From contig CM057152.1 in the NCBI GenBank assembly GCA_029962745.1, forward strand, positions 23,889,176-23,953,175: a stretch of DNA of 64,000 nucleotides. The letters are read 5' to 3'. The position numbers were made by a program, and so were the translations under genes. Source of the stretch: Echinometra lucunter. Its lineage: Eukaryota > Echinodermata > Echinoidea > Camarodonta > Echinometridae. The notes below the pieces were generated by a model that worked only from the letters and a program-made list of their open reading frames with translations, had not been told where the DNA came from and searched no databases. Below, one piece after another: positions 25,057 through 38,230 of the stretch (the stretch's first letter is position 1; each line of letters starts with the position of its first letter).

Positions 25057-25556
25057 NNNNNNNNNNNNNNNNNNNNNNNNNNNNNNNNNNNNNNNNNNNN
25101 NNNNNNNNNNNNNNNNNNNNNNNNNNNNNNNNNNNNNNNNNNNNNNNNNNNNNNNNNNNNNNNNNNNNNNNNNNNNNNNNNNNNNNNNNNNNNNNNNNNN
25201 NNNNNNNNNNNNNNNNNNNNNNNNNNNNNNNNNNNNNNNNNNNNNNNNNNNNNNNNNNNNNNNNNNNNNNNNNNNNNNNNNNNNNNNNNNNNNNNNNNNN
25301 NNNNNNNNNNNNNNNNNNNNNNNNNNNNNNNNNNNNNNNNNNNNNNNNNNNNNNNNNNNNNNNNNNNNNNNNNNNNNNNNNNNNNNNNNNNNNNNNNNNN
25401 NNNNNNNNNNNNNNNNNNNNNNNNNNNNNNNNNNNNNNNNNNNNNNNNNNNNNNNNNNNNNNNNNNNNNNNNNNNNNNNNNNNNNNNNNNNNNNNNNNNN
25501 NNNNNNNNNNNNNNNNNNNNNNNNNNNNNNNNNNNNNNNNNNNNNNNNNNNNNNNN
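25057..25556. other. Assembly gap, 500 N
   Basis: Exactly 500 N, the same length as the gap at 11674. Satellite orientation flips from reverse to forward across it. Confidence 0.99.
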
Positions 25557-28500
25557 AAGAGATATCAAATCTTATCCAAATATCTCATCCAAGATGAATT
25601 TGTGTATTTCATTTAGGACATCAAATCAGCATGATTTCACTTAGATAAAAATATACTACTTAGACAAATTTTCTAGCATTTACAAGAGAATCCTAGGGAA
25701 GGCTTCAACATTTTCAAGAACTAAGCGCAAACACTTCCTTCTTGGCCATTGAAACACTCATCTGATCAAACAGTTGATATATGAATTGACTATATGTGTG
25801 GTTCCAATTTATTCGATGGGGAATATTTTGTTCAAACACTACATCTAAAGAGAATGAAGTAAATTTTTAAATCATGTAAGGCAATCAAGATTTCAGTGAA
25901 ATTGTTAGAGAAACGTGAAAGTTGATCATGAATAGTTAAAAAGAAATAAATGACAAAATATTCATATGGTTAAAATCCTTTTTTTTTTTCTTCCTCTTAA
26001 TACTAAGATAAGGCTACAGGTAAGGCACTTTTTCCCTATTTCCAAGATTTCACTACAGCCTACTTTTCCTATGATGGAGAAGAGAACTTTCATGCCTTAC
26101 ACCAAGCTAACAAAGTTAAGTTATGAAACAGATGAAACATGAATGACTGTTTTTATCTTTTTAATTTTTCAGCGATATACAAAATCTTATCCAAATATCA
26201 AACCTGGGAAGAAGGTGTGTATTTCATCCAGCAGGTATTAGAAATAAGCATGATTTCAGTCAGATAAAAATAAATGATTAGATAAATTTTCTTCCATTGG
26301 CAAAATCACATCAGATAGCTTCAACATTAACAATTAATCATTTTAACAAATCCCAATTTTTCCCATTGTTAGTCCGATTTCATCCAATAACTGATAAAAG
26401 AATGAGGACGTTGCTCGAAATATTCAGTGAGAAACAAAATTTTAGTCAAATACGATACATGTATATCAAAAGAATTCAGGGAATTTTATAAAGCAAATCA
26501 AATAATCAAGATTTCCGTAAAACTGTTACTTACTGACTGCAAATGAAGATCATGTTTGGGAGAAAAGAGATAAATAGAGATATCATAGTAGATTCAAAAC
26601 ACTTCATTCGCTCTCCATTTTTCCCCACTGATAAAGCTACCATTGAGGTACTTTAGTGATTGTTAGATTTTTCCAAAGAGATATCAGATAAAAATGTACT
26701 ACTGAGACAAATTTTCTAGCACTTACAAGAGAATCCTAGGGAAGGCTTCAAATTTGCAAGGACTAAACGCAAACTCTTCCTTCTTGGCCATTGAAAGACT
26801 AATCTGATCAAACAATTGATATATGAATTGACTGTATGTGTAGTTCAATTTATTCAATGGGGAATATTTTATTCAAACACATCTAAAAAAGAATGAAGGG
26901 AAGTTTCAAATCATGTCAGGTAATCAAGATTTCGGTGAAATTGCTATTTGAGAATCGTGAATGTTGATTATGAATAGCTAAAAAGAGATAAATCACAAAA
27001 ATATTCAAATGGATAACATTCTTTCTCATTTTTCTTCCTCTTTTCACTTAGATAAGGCTTCAGCTAAGGCAGTTTTTTCCTATTTCCAAGATTTCACTAC
27101 AGCCTACTTTTCTTATCATGGAGAAGAGAACTTTCTTGCCACACACACAGCTAACAAAGTTAAGTTATGAAACAGATGATGCATGAATGACTGTTTTAAT
27201 CTTTTTAATTTTTCAGCGATATAAAAAAAAATCTTATCCAAATATCAAACCTGGGAAGGTGTGTATTTCATCGAGCAGGTAAAATAAGCATGATTTCACT
27301 CGGATAAAAAATATTATGATTCGATAAATTTTCTTCCATTGGCATGATCAAACCAGATGGCTTCAACATTAACAATTAATAATCTTAAACAAATCACAAT
27401 TTCGAATTGTTAGACCCATTTCATCCAATAATTGATAAAAGAATGAGCACGTTGCTCGAAATATTCAGTGAGGAACAAAATTTTTAGTCAATTACGATAC
27501 ATGTCTTTCAAAAGAATTCAGGGAATTTTTCAAAGCAAATCAAATAATCAAGATTTCAGTAAAACTGCTACTTACTGGCTGTGAATGTAGATCATGTTTT
27601 GGAGAAAAGAGATAAATAGAGATATCATAGTAGATTCAAAACACTTCATTCGCTCTCCATTTTCCCCACTGATAAAGCTACCATTGAGGTACTTTAGTGA
27701 TTGTTAGATTTTTCCAAAGAGATATCAGATAAAAATGTACTACTGAGACAATTTTTTTTAGCACTTACAAGAGAATCCTAGGGAAGGCTTCAAATTTGCA
27801 AGGACTTAACGCAAACTCTTCCTCCTTGGCCATTGAAAGACTAATCTGATCAAACAATTGATATATGAATTGACTGTATGTGTAGTTCAATTTATTCAAT
27901 GGGGAATATTTTATTCAAACACATCTAAAAAAGAATGAAGGGAAGTTTCAAATCATGTCAGGTAATCAAGATTTCGGTGAAATTGCTATTTGAGAATCGT
28001 GAATGTTGATTATGAATAGCTAAAAAGAGATAAATCACAAAAATATTCAAATGGATAACATTCTTTCTCATTTTTCTTCCTCTTTTCACTTAGATAAGGC
28101 TTCAGCTAAGGCAGTTTTTTCCTATTTCCAAGATTTCACTACAGCCTACTTTTCTTATCATGGAGAAGAGAACTTTCTTGCCACACACACAGCTAACAAA
28201 GTTAAGTTATGAAACAGATGATACATGAATGACTGTTTTTATCTTTTTAATTTTTCAGCGATATAGAAAAATCTTATCCAAATATCAAACCTGGGAATAA
28301 GGTGTGTATTTCATCCAGCAGGTAAAATAAGCATGATCTCACTTAGATAAAAATATTATGATTAGATAAATTTTCTTCCATTGGCAAGATCAAACCAGAT
28401 GGCTTCAACATTAACAATTAATAATCTTAAACAAATCACAATTTCGAATTTTTAGACCCATTTCATCCAATAACTGATAAAAGAATGAGGACGTTGCTCG

Positions 28501-30841
28501 AAATATTCAGCGAGAAACAAAATTTTAGTCAAATACGATACATGTATATCAAAAGAATTCAGGGAATTTCATAAAGCAAATCAAATAATCAAGATTTCAG
28601 TAAAACTGTTACTTACTGACTGCAAATGAAGATCATGTTTGGGAGAAAAGAGATAAATAGAGATATCATAGTAGATTCAAAGCACTTCATTCTCTCTCCT
28701 TTTTTCCCCACTGATAAAGCTTCCATTGAAGTACTTCAGTGACTGTTAGATTTTTCCAAAGAGATATCAAATCTTATCCAAATATCTCATCCGAGATGAA
28801 TTTGTGTATTCCATTTAGGACATCAAATCAGCATGATTTCACTTAGATAAAAATATACTACTTAGACAAATTTTCTAGCATTTACAAGAGAATCCTAGGG
28901 ATGGCTTCAAAATTTACAAGAACGTAACACAAACACTTCCTTCTTGGCCATCGAAAAACTCATCTGATCAAACAGTTGATATGTGAATTGATGTATGTGT
29001 AGTTCCAATTTATTCAGTGGGGAATATTTTGTTCATACACTACATCTAAAAAGAATGAAGTAAAATTTTAAATCATATAAGGCAATCAAGATTTCAGTGA
29101 AATTAATAGAGAAACGTGAAAGTTGATCACGAATAGTTAAAAAGAGATAAATGACAAAATATTCAAATGGATAAAATCTTTTTTTTTTTCTTCCTCTTTT
29201 CACTTAGATCAGGCTAGAGCTAAGGCACCTTTTTCCTATTTCCAAGATTTCACTACAGCCTACTTTTCCTATGATGGAGAAGAGAACTTTCATGCCTTAC
29301 ACCAAGCTAACAAAGTTAAGTTATGAAACAGATGAAACATGAATGACTATATTTATCTTTTTAATTTTTCAGCGATATACAAAATCTTATCCAAATATCA
29401 AACCTGGGAAGAAGGTGTGTATTTCATCCAGCAGGTATTAGAAATAAGCATGATTTCCCTCAGATAGAAATAAATGATTAAATTTTCTTCCATTGGCAAG
29501 ATCACACCAGATAGCTTCAACATTAACAATTAATCATTTTAAACAAATCCCAATTATCCCATTGTTAGTGCAATTTCATCCTATAATTGATAAAAGAATG
29601 AGGACGTTGCTCGAAATATTCAGTGAGGAACAAATCTTTAGTCAATTAGTATACATGTATATGAAAAGAATAAAGGGAATCTTTAAAGCAAATCAAATTA
29701 TCAAGATTTCAGTAAAATTGCTACTTACTGGCTGTGAATGTAGATCATGTTTTGGAGAAAAGAGATAAATAGAGATATCATAGTAGATTCAAAACACTTC
29801 ATTCTCTCTCCATTTTTCCCCACTGATAAAGCTACCATTGAGGTACTTCAGTGACTGTTAGATTTTTCCAAAGAGATATCAGATAAAAATATACTACTGA
29901 GACAAATGTTGTAGCATTTACAAGAGAATCCTAGGGAAGGCTTCAAATTTGCAAGGACTAAACGCAAACTCTTCCTTCTTGGCCACTGAAAGACTAATCT
30001 GATCAAACAATTGATATATGAATTGACTGTATGTGTAGTTCAATTTATTCAATGGGGAATATTTTATTCAAACACTAAATATAAGAAAGAATGAACGGAA
30101 GTTTCAAATCATGTCAGGTAATCAAGATTTCGGTGAAAATGCTATTTGAGAATCGTGAATGTTGATTATGAATAGCTAAAAAGAGATAAATCACAAAAAT
30201 ATTCAAATGGATAACATTCTTTCTAATTTTTCTTCCTCTTTTCACTTAGATAAGGCTTCATCTAAGGCACTTTTTTCCTATTTCCAAGATTTCACTACAG
30301 CCTACTTTTCTTATCATGGAGAAGAGAACTTTCTTGCCACACACACAGCTAACAAAGTTAAGTTATGAAACAGATGATGCATGAATGACTGTTTTAATCT
30401 TTTTAATTTTTCAGCGATATAAAAAAAATCTTATCCAAATATCAAACCTGGGAAGAAGGTGTGTATTTCATCGAGCAGGTAAAATAAGCATGATTTCACT
30501 CAGATAAAAAAATATTATGATTAGATAAATTTTCTTCCATTGGCAAGATCAAACCAGATGGCTTCAACATTAACAATTAATAATCTTAAACAAATCACAA
30601 TTTCGAATTGTTAGACCCATTTCATCCAATAAGTGATAAAAGAATGAGCACGTTGCTCGAAATATTCAGTGAGGAACAACATTTTTAGTCAATTACGATA
30701 CATGTATATCAAAAGAATTCAGGGAATTTTTAAAAGCAAATCAATTAATTAAGATTTCAGTAAAACTGTTACTTACCGCCTGCAAATGAAGATCATGTTT
30801 GGGAGAAAAGAGATAGAGATATCATAGTAGATTCAAAACAC
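25557..30841 (+). repeat. Satellite array, block C, forward orientation
   Basis: About four and a half diverged monomers of the same family, some missing the TATTACATCTCAGATGAA portion (for example 26683-26695 and 27720-27730). The ~1.03-kb segments beginning near 26520 and 27550 are very similar to each other, indicating local duplication. The block ends abruptly at 30841 within GATTCAAAACACT, where unrelated sequence starts. Confidence 0.95.
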
Positions 30842-31509
30842 TCTATGTAAGCGGAGGGCCAAAAGCAGAAAAGGGGGGTTTCATTCCACCATCCGTACAA
30901 ACTAAGTAGACCATGCTCATTTTCAAGCTTAAAGCATAACACACAATATTCAAGAGGTCTACCTCAAAAAGTTTGTAGCAAAAACTTCCAAATCCAAGAT
31001 GGCGTCCAAAATGGCCGCCATTTTGACAGAATTTGAATTTTTCAAGATAAAATTTGATAGAAACATCTAATTGCAACAAAATTGGTCTCATCTGAAAGAA
31101 AATTAAATTCCCCACAGTTTGATGCCATTTGTGAGTAATATTGAAGTAATTCGGTCCAGATTTTTAGTCCAAAAGAGTGTTTTTTGACATTTTTTCCCAA
31201 AAATTGAAAATTTGCAAAATGCATGATTTAGCATAAATCAAGAAAAAATTTAAGAAGTGTCTTGAAACCTTCCAGAAAACTTTCTTGATATTCAATAATC
31301 ATCCGTGGAAAATTAGAAGCAATGCAATTCTCCGTTCTAAAGTAATAATGTCTCAAACTTGAAAACTCATATTTCATAAATTTCTCTTCTTGCATATGCA
31401 TGTGTTATATTCCCATAGACTATAATGCATTAACATGCATGTGCCTTGTACAAAAGTGCAGACGTGGATTTTCGCTCTACAAGCCAAGCAGGCCATGCTT
31501 ATATTTGTG
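30842..31509. other. Dispersed-repeat-like DNA, no gene seen
   Basis: AT-rich sequence beginning with a purine-rich GGAGGGCCAAAAGCAG block and including AAGATGGCGTCCAAAATGGC near 30990-31015. The two short minus-strand open frames (30843-31115, 31042-31224) have no recognisable domain. Nothing firmer can be said. Confidence 0.4.
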
Positions 31510-32045
31510 CTTATTGACATGTTTGTAACTAAACTTGGATGATAGATGCCTTACACAAACTCCAGTGTTATTGGGGAGTCAAAGGTCACATATGTAGATC
31601 AAAGGTCAACTGAGGTCAAATGTTAACATTTTCGTGCATATTTCTACTGGGGTTGGTAACTTTAGAACCATAAGTCCATTTGTAACCAAACTTGGATAGT
31701 AGATGCCTTTCAGGGACATAACTGGTATTTGAGGGTCAAAGGTCATGTATGTAGGTCAAAGGTCAAATGGTAAAAATTTCATGCATATTTCTACTGGGGT
31801 TGGTAAGTTTAGAACCATAAGTCCAATTATAACAAAACTTGAATGGTGATTACCCTCTAGGGACCTCATTGTTATTTGGGGGGTCAAAGGTCATGGGTGC
31901 AGGTCAAAGGTCAAAGGAGGTCAAATGTTAAAACTTTCCTGTAATTTTCTATTGGGTTGATAGCTTTAGAACGATGACTCCAAACTTGGATGGTAGATGC
32001 CCTTATATCGGGACCTCAATTCTGTTATGGGGCTTGGGTCATAGG
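31510..32045. repeat. ~150-bp tandem repeat rich in AGGTCA half-sites
   Basis: Three to four diverged units (AAACTTGGATGRTAGATGCC ... AGAACCATAAGTCCA). The motif GTCAAAGGTCA occurs near 31578, 31734 and 31882. Each unit carries several AGGTCA hexamers spaced as direct repeats with one-base or longer spacers (for example TCAAAGGTCA). AGGTCA direct repeats are the half-site layout bound by many nuclear receptors; binding here is inference. Confidence 0.8.
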
Positions 32046-32718
32046 TTTATATAATTTGATATTGAATACATGGATGCAAACTTTGAATGAGATGCATGTA
32101 CATATGTTCTTCACAACTTTTCATTTTGTTTTTGGCATAATCATTGTGACTCTTCCACGTTTAAGCAGGGAGCCATAAGCAGAAAATATATTTAGATCAT
32201 AAAAATTGTTAGAAACTTCAAATTGGAATTAAATAGGTCTCAGATAAAAAGAAAGATTTTTTTGTACAACTGAATGCCCTTCATGATGGGTGTTGAGTTA
32301 CCATCCAATTTATTCTATATTTAGTGGGAAAATATTGTTTTTTGACATACCCCTCCCCATGAAATTAGTGAAAGTGAGAGTAGGGTCAGAAACCGCCTGG
32401 ATGGAAATGTTTAAATATCATTATGTAAATAAATAGATGATAGATAGATGAAATGGTCCTTATCATCTTACTTCAGAGCCAATATGTAATGGCTATACAA
32501 TTTTGAATGGGTTATATTTTTTGAAATTACAAATTACACATGTCACATTTAATGGAAAGAAAATAATAACTATAGAATTATGGTAAAATGGCAGGTAGAG
32601 CATTCTTTCAAAGAACACTTTAAATATTCTAGTGTCATTTAGTTATTTTTCAACTCACTGGAAGTTGTTCTTTGATTGCAGTTGTGTTAATGTATTATAT
32701 AAATTGAATATAAACTAG
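32046..32718. other. AT-rich spacer, no gene seen
   Basis: AT-rich sequence between two repeat blocks, with a short GATA run near 32445. No motif-bearing frame. Confidence 0.5.
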
Positions 32719-32725
32719 ACATTTG

Positions 32726-32745
32726 AATTCGTCACGTGACGAATT
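32726..32745. repeat. Perfect 20-bp palindrome at unit 1 tip
   Basis: AATTCGTCACGTGACGAATT reads the same on both strands. The other unit tips are variants: near-palindromic at 34376-34395, and AATTCGTC/GACGAATT arms around ACTGGA in units 4 and 5. Confidence 0.9.
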
Positions 32746-33083
32746 AGGTGGTCTGTCGGCATCTTTTAGGTTCCGACATGGATTGTGATAAATTCGTTGG
32801 TAAGACTTTTGATAAAATGTTTACGTCTCGATAGGAGACTAACATCAAAGAAATTGGATGATTTGATATCGTAGAATACTTAAAAGATGATCCAAAGCTT
32901 GAATTCACCTTAACGAATCAGATTTTCTATAGGGTTGTACATAAACTACTGTGCACTGCATTGCAATTGTCATAACGGGCCAAAATCCGCAGTTTATTTC
33001 ATTGACTGTGACTGTATATGTAATTATATAGTTAAAGAGGATAGTAATATAACATGTAAAAAGAAAGAAAACGGATAGAAATT

Positions 33084-33159
33084 GCCCCCTTCCCTCCGGG
33101 ACTCGAACCAGGGACCTTGAGCATGTGAGGCAAGTGCTTTGAAGGTATACCTGCATAAC
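33084..33159 (-). repeat. tRNA-derived segment in unit 1 (tRNA-Val-like)
   Basis: On the minus strand the segment reads CACTTGCCTCACATGC, then GGTCCCTGGTTCGAGTCCC. It contains a perfect RNA polymerase III B box GGTTCGAGTCC (33099-33109) and a tRNA-Val(CAC)-like anticodon-arm order. The A-box half is degenerate. It looks like a tRNA-derived head captured by the element, not a working tRNA gene. Confidence 0.6.
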
Positions 33160-34735
33160 AGCTCATAGAGATAACACGTAGATTCAAAACGGAATTCTAA
33201 TATCATGTTTTCCAGCCAAAACTTTGACATGTTTTCGACACTTGCTTAAAAAAGATATGAACGCATAAGATAGGTAATTTTATCAGCTGCAACATACTTA
33301 AAGATGGGCGAAAATCAAGCAGAAATAAGGGAGATGTTGATCAAAGAAGACGAGAATGTAGAATCGAGAATTACGTAAAGGTCATATGCCATAGAGAATA
33401 CACGTAAAATGAGAAAAATTGACATTGTACCTTTAATCGTGAATTTAGACCACGATAACGTCATCAAAATGAGTAACACTGAATAAAATATTTGTAGAAA
33501 ATTGTCTCAGCTACAACATATCGAAATCTCAGCGAAAATCGATGAATAATAAGCAAGATAGTCTCGGTTAAAGGAAAAAAATATAACGTCAAAAATTAAA
33601 AATGAAAATTTTGAGTTCACATAAGAATAGGATGACGTCATAGCATCGACAGAGTAAAAATTTGTCATGGATTCACATCTACAACTCATAAGCTTTCAGA
33701 ATATGTAAAAAAAATTGGGGGTCTCCACGCATTCTAAGGAGCTATGACGGATTTTAAAGGGGCATGTTTTTGCGTGTTTTTACATTACTTGCACAATAGG
33801 TGCCCGCACGAATTTTGAACTTTGACGCGCGCGTGCGGCCTTATGAGGAGTTGAAATCGACTTTCAATTATGTGAATTATCGAGAAAAGTACTAGGATCG
33901 CAAATCAAGAGAAAAACGGTGTTTTTACGTTTTCTTTGGTGTGCGCGCGCAAATATGGCGCGCGCGGACGCGGACGCGCGCAAATTTTTGAAATGCTTAA
34001 AATGGCCTGAAACGTGTGCAAAATGAATGAGTCGATTCTGAGCATTTTAAATTTTTGCGTGCACCGACGCACGGACGTACGCGTACGCGCGAGTCTAAAT
34101 AGATGAAAATGTTTGGACTGATATGAACATTCATCATGCCAAATATGAATAAAAAATGACTTTCCGTTATGAAGATATGACCCTAAGTTGATTTTCACAA
34201 AATGGCGCCTGGATGACGTCACGATGACCAGATGAGCATGAAAATATATGGAACGGCGAAATCTTATTAAGACTAATAACTGACGAAAATTTCATGAAAT
34301 TTGACCCAGCCGATTCTGAGATTTCGAGTGCACAAAAATGGTGGGTTGAAGAAATAAAAATAAACGAGACATTTGAATTTGTCACATGACAAATTAGGTG
34401 GTCTGTCGGCATCTTTTAGGTTTCGACGTGGATTGTGATAAATTCGTTGGTAAGACTTTTGATAACATTTTAACGTCTCGATAGGAGACTAACGTCATAG
34501 AAATTGGATGATTTGATATATCGCAGAATACTTAAAAGGTGAATCAAAGCTTTAATTCACCTTAACTAATCAGATTTTCTATAGGGTTGTACATAAACTA
34601 CTGTGCACTGCAATGCAATTGTCATAACGGGCGAAAATCAGCAGTTTATTTCATTGACTGTGACTGTATATGTAATTATATAGTTAAAGAGGATAGTAAT
34701 ATAACATGTAAAAAGAAAGCAAAAGGAAAAAAAAA

Positions 34736-34811
34736 TGCCCCCTTCCCTCCAGGACTCGAACAAGGGACCTTGAGAATATGAAGCAAGTGCTTTGAAGGTA
34801 TACCTGCATAA
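34736..34811 (-). repeat. tRNA-derived segment in unit 2
   Basis: Second copy of the tRNA-like segment. The B box has one change from consensus (TGTTCGAGTCC) and the anticodon-loop region reads CTTCATATTC, so it has drifted further than the unit 1 copy. Confidence 0.55.
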
Positions 34812-36428
34812 CAGCTCATAGAGATAACACGTAGATTCAAAACGGAATTCTGATTTTAGGTTTTCCAGTCAAAATTTCGACATGTTATCGACATTTGTTT
34901 AAACAACATATGAATGCATAAGATAGAGAATTTTCTCAGCTGCAACATACTTAAAGATGGGAGAAAATCAAGCAGAAATTACGGAGATGTTGATCAAAAA
35001 AGACGAGAATGTAGAATCAAGAAATACATAAAGATCATGTCCCATAGAGAATACACGTAAAATGAGAAAAAATTGATATTGTACCTTTAATCGTGAATTT
35101 AGACCATGATAACGTCATCAAAATGAGTAACAATGAATAACATATTTGTAGAAAATTGTCTCAGCTACAACATATCGAAATCTCGGCGAAAATTGATGAA
35201 AAATAAGCGAGATAGTCTTGGTTAAAGGCAAAAAATATAAAAATCAAAATTTTGAGTTCACATAAGAATAGGATGCCCTCATGATATCGATAAGATAAAT
35301 TTTTGTCATGGATTCACATCTACAACTCATAACCTTTCAGAATATGTAAAAAAAAATTGGGGGTATCCATGCATTTTGAGAAGCTATGGCGGATTTTGAA
35401 GGGGCATGTTTTTGCGTGTTTTTACATCATTTTCAACATTGACGCCCGCACGAATTTTGAACTTTGACGCGCGCGTGCGACCTTATGGTTAGTCAAAATC
35501 AGTTCTAAATTGATGGAAATTGTTAAGAAAAGTATCAGGAATGCAAATCAAGTGAAAAAAAGGCGTTTTAACGTTATTTGGGATGTGCGCGCGCATATGA
35601 CGCGCATCCGGACGCGGACGCGCGCAAATTTTTGAACTGCTTAAAATGGCCTGAAACGTGTGCAAAATTAATTTGAAGCGATTCTGAGCATTTTTAATAT
35701 TTGCGCGCGCGTCGACGCGCGGACGTACGCGTACGCGCGCGTCGACTATCTGAAATTTATTGGATTAATATTAACTTTAATATGAATGAGAAATGACCAT
35801 CCGTTATGAAGATATGACCCTAAGGTGATTTTCACAAAATGGCGCCTGGATGACGTCATGATGACCCGATGAACATGAAAATAAATGGAACAGCGAGATC
35901 TTATAACGATTGATAAGTGACCGAAATTTCGTGCAATTTGAACCAGCCGATTCTGAGATTTCGAGTGCACAAAAAAGTGCTTGGAAGGAAGAAAAATAAA
36001 TAAAGAAAATTCTGACGAAATCAAGAGGTGATCTGTCAAAGATGACAGACCACCTAACGAGAATAGAATTCGTCATAGACTCGTGACGAATTAGCTGGTC
36101 TGTCGGCATCTTTTAGGTTTCGACATGGATTGTGATTAATTCGTTGGTAAGACTTTTGATAAAATTTTTTCGCCTCGATAGGAGACTAACGTCATAGAAA
36201 TTGGATGGTTTGATATCGCAGAATACTTAAAAGATGATCCAAAGCTTGAATTCACCTTAACGAATCAGATTTTCTATAGGGTTCTACATAAACTACTGTG
36301 CACTGCATTGCAATTGTTATAATCCGCCAAAATCAGCAGTTTATTTCATTGACTGTGACTGTATTTGTAATTATATAGTTAAAGAGGATAGTAATATAAC
36401 ATGTAAAAAGAAAGCAAAAGGAAAAAAA

Positions 36429-36504
36429 TGCCCCATTCCCTCCGAGACTCGAACCAAGGACCTTGAGTATGTGAGGCAAGTGCTTTGAAGGTATACCTGC
36501 ATAA
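36429..36504 (-). repeat. tRNA-derived segment in unit 3
   Basis: Third copy of the tRNA-like segment. The B box GGTTCGAGTCT has one change at the last position; CCTCACATAC is retained. Units 4 and 5 lack this segment because their left half is different. Confidence 0.55.
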
Positions 36505-37829
36505 CAGCTCATAGAGATAACACGTAGATTCAAAACGAAATTCTAATATCAGGTTTTCCAGTCAAAATTTCGACATGTTTTTGACACTTGCTTAAAAAAG
36601 ATATGAACGCATAAGATAGGTAATTTTATCAGCTGCAACATACTTAAAGATGGGCCAAAATCAAGCAGAAATAAGGAAGATGTTGATCAAAGAAGACGAG
36701 AATGTAGAATCAAGAATTACGTAAAGGTCATGTCCCATAGAGAATACACGTAAAATGAGAAAAATTGACATTGTACCTTTAATCTTGAATTTAGACCATG
36801 ATAACGTCATCAAAATGAGTAACAATGAATAAAATATTTGTAGAAAATTGTCTCAGCTACAACATATCGAAATCTCGGCGAAAATCGATGAATAATAAGC
36901 GAGATAGTCTCGGTTAAAGGTAAAAAATATAACGTCAAAAATTAAAAATGAAAATTTTGAGTTCACATAAGAATAGGATGACGTCATAGCATCGACAGAG
37001 TAAAAATTTGTCATGGATTCACATCTACAACTCATAAGCTTTCAGAATATGTAAAAAAAAATTGGGGGTCTCCAGGCATTCTAAGGAGCTATGACGGATT
37101 TTAAAGGGGGATGTTTTTGCGTGTTTTTACATTATTTGCCCAATAGACGCCCGCACGAATTTTGAACTTTGACGCGCGCGTGCGACCTTATGGTTAGTCA
37201 AAATCAGTTCTAAATTGATGGAAATTGTTAAGAAAAGTATCAGGAATGCAAATCAAGTGAAAAAACGGCGTTTTAACGTTATTTAGGATGTGCGCGCTCA
37301 TATGACGCGCATCCGGACGCGGACGCGCGCAAATTTTTGAACTGCTTAAAATGGCCTGAAACGTGTGCAAAATGAATTTGAAGCGATTCTGAGCATTTTT
37401 AATTTTTGCGCGCGTGCTGACGCGTGGACGTACGCGTACGCCCGCGTCTCAATAGATGAAATTGTTTGGACTGATATGAACATTCATCATGCCAAATATG
37501 AATAAAAAATGACTTTCCGTTATGAAGATATGACCCTAAGTTGATTTTCACAAAATGGCGCCTGGATGACGTCACGATGACCAGATGGGCATGAAAATAT
37601 ATGGAACGGCGAGATCTTGTTAAGACTAATAACTGACAAAAATTTCATGAAATTTGACCCAGCCGATTCTGAGATTTCGAGTGCACAAAAATGGTGGGTT
37701 GAAGAAATAAAAATAAAGAAAATTCTGACGAAATTAAGAGGTGATCTGTCAAAGATGACAGACCACCTAATTAAAGATATTTGAATTCGTCACTGGAGAC
37801 GAATTAGGTGGTCTGTCAATATGTTCTAG

Positions 37830-38230
37830 TAAGAGAATGTCTTTTCGGAGGACACATACACATTTACAACAACAAAAAAAAAAAAAAAAAAAAAACTACA
37901 CCAATTATAGAAGGTGGGACTGCCCTGTAAAAAGCTGTTTAGATTTTTTTCTAATGCTATTATCGACCCGAAGACGTCATTTGACGCCCTTGCGCCTGTG
38001 TAACTTTTTGTGCAGAATTCTTTGCTCTATCAGATGAGGCCATTTTCAGCTCTGTAGCCCCTTCCAAACTTGAGATTGAGTGAAATTTAGGTATAGACCA
38101 GAGCTCTGGACTTAAAAAAAAAAAAAAAAAAAAAAAAAATTGGAATAATGCCTGGGATCTGCTCTTGCTTGCCTTGCCTTGGCTGTGCAGGATGTGATGT
38201 CTCGGCTAGAACATATAAAAATCCTGGCGA
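37830..38230. repeat. Alternative left half of units 4 and 5, with two poly(A) runs
   Basis: A block with a poly(A) run near 37869-37892 and another near 38110-38139, repeated at about 39236-39650 in unit 5. It replaces the left half of units 1-3. The adenine tails suggest inserted retroposed sequence or replacement by recombination. No coding motif. Confidence 0.6.

Noticed and set aside
24969..25644. Open frames across the second gap
   Set aside because: Same artefact; the called residues are satellite.
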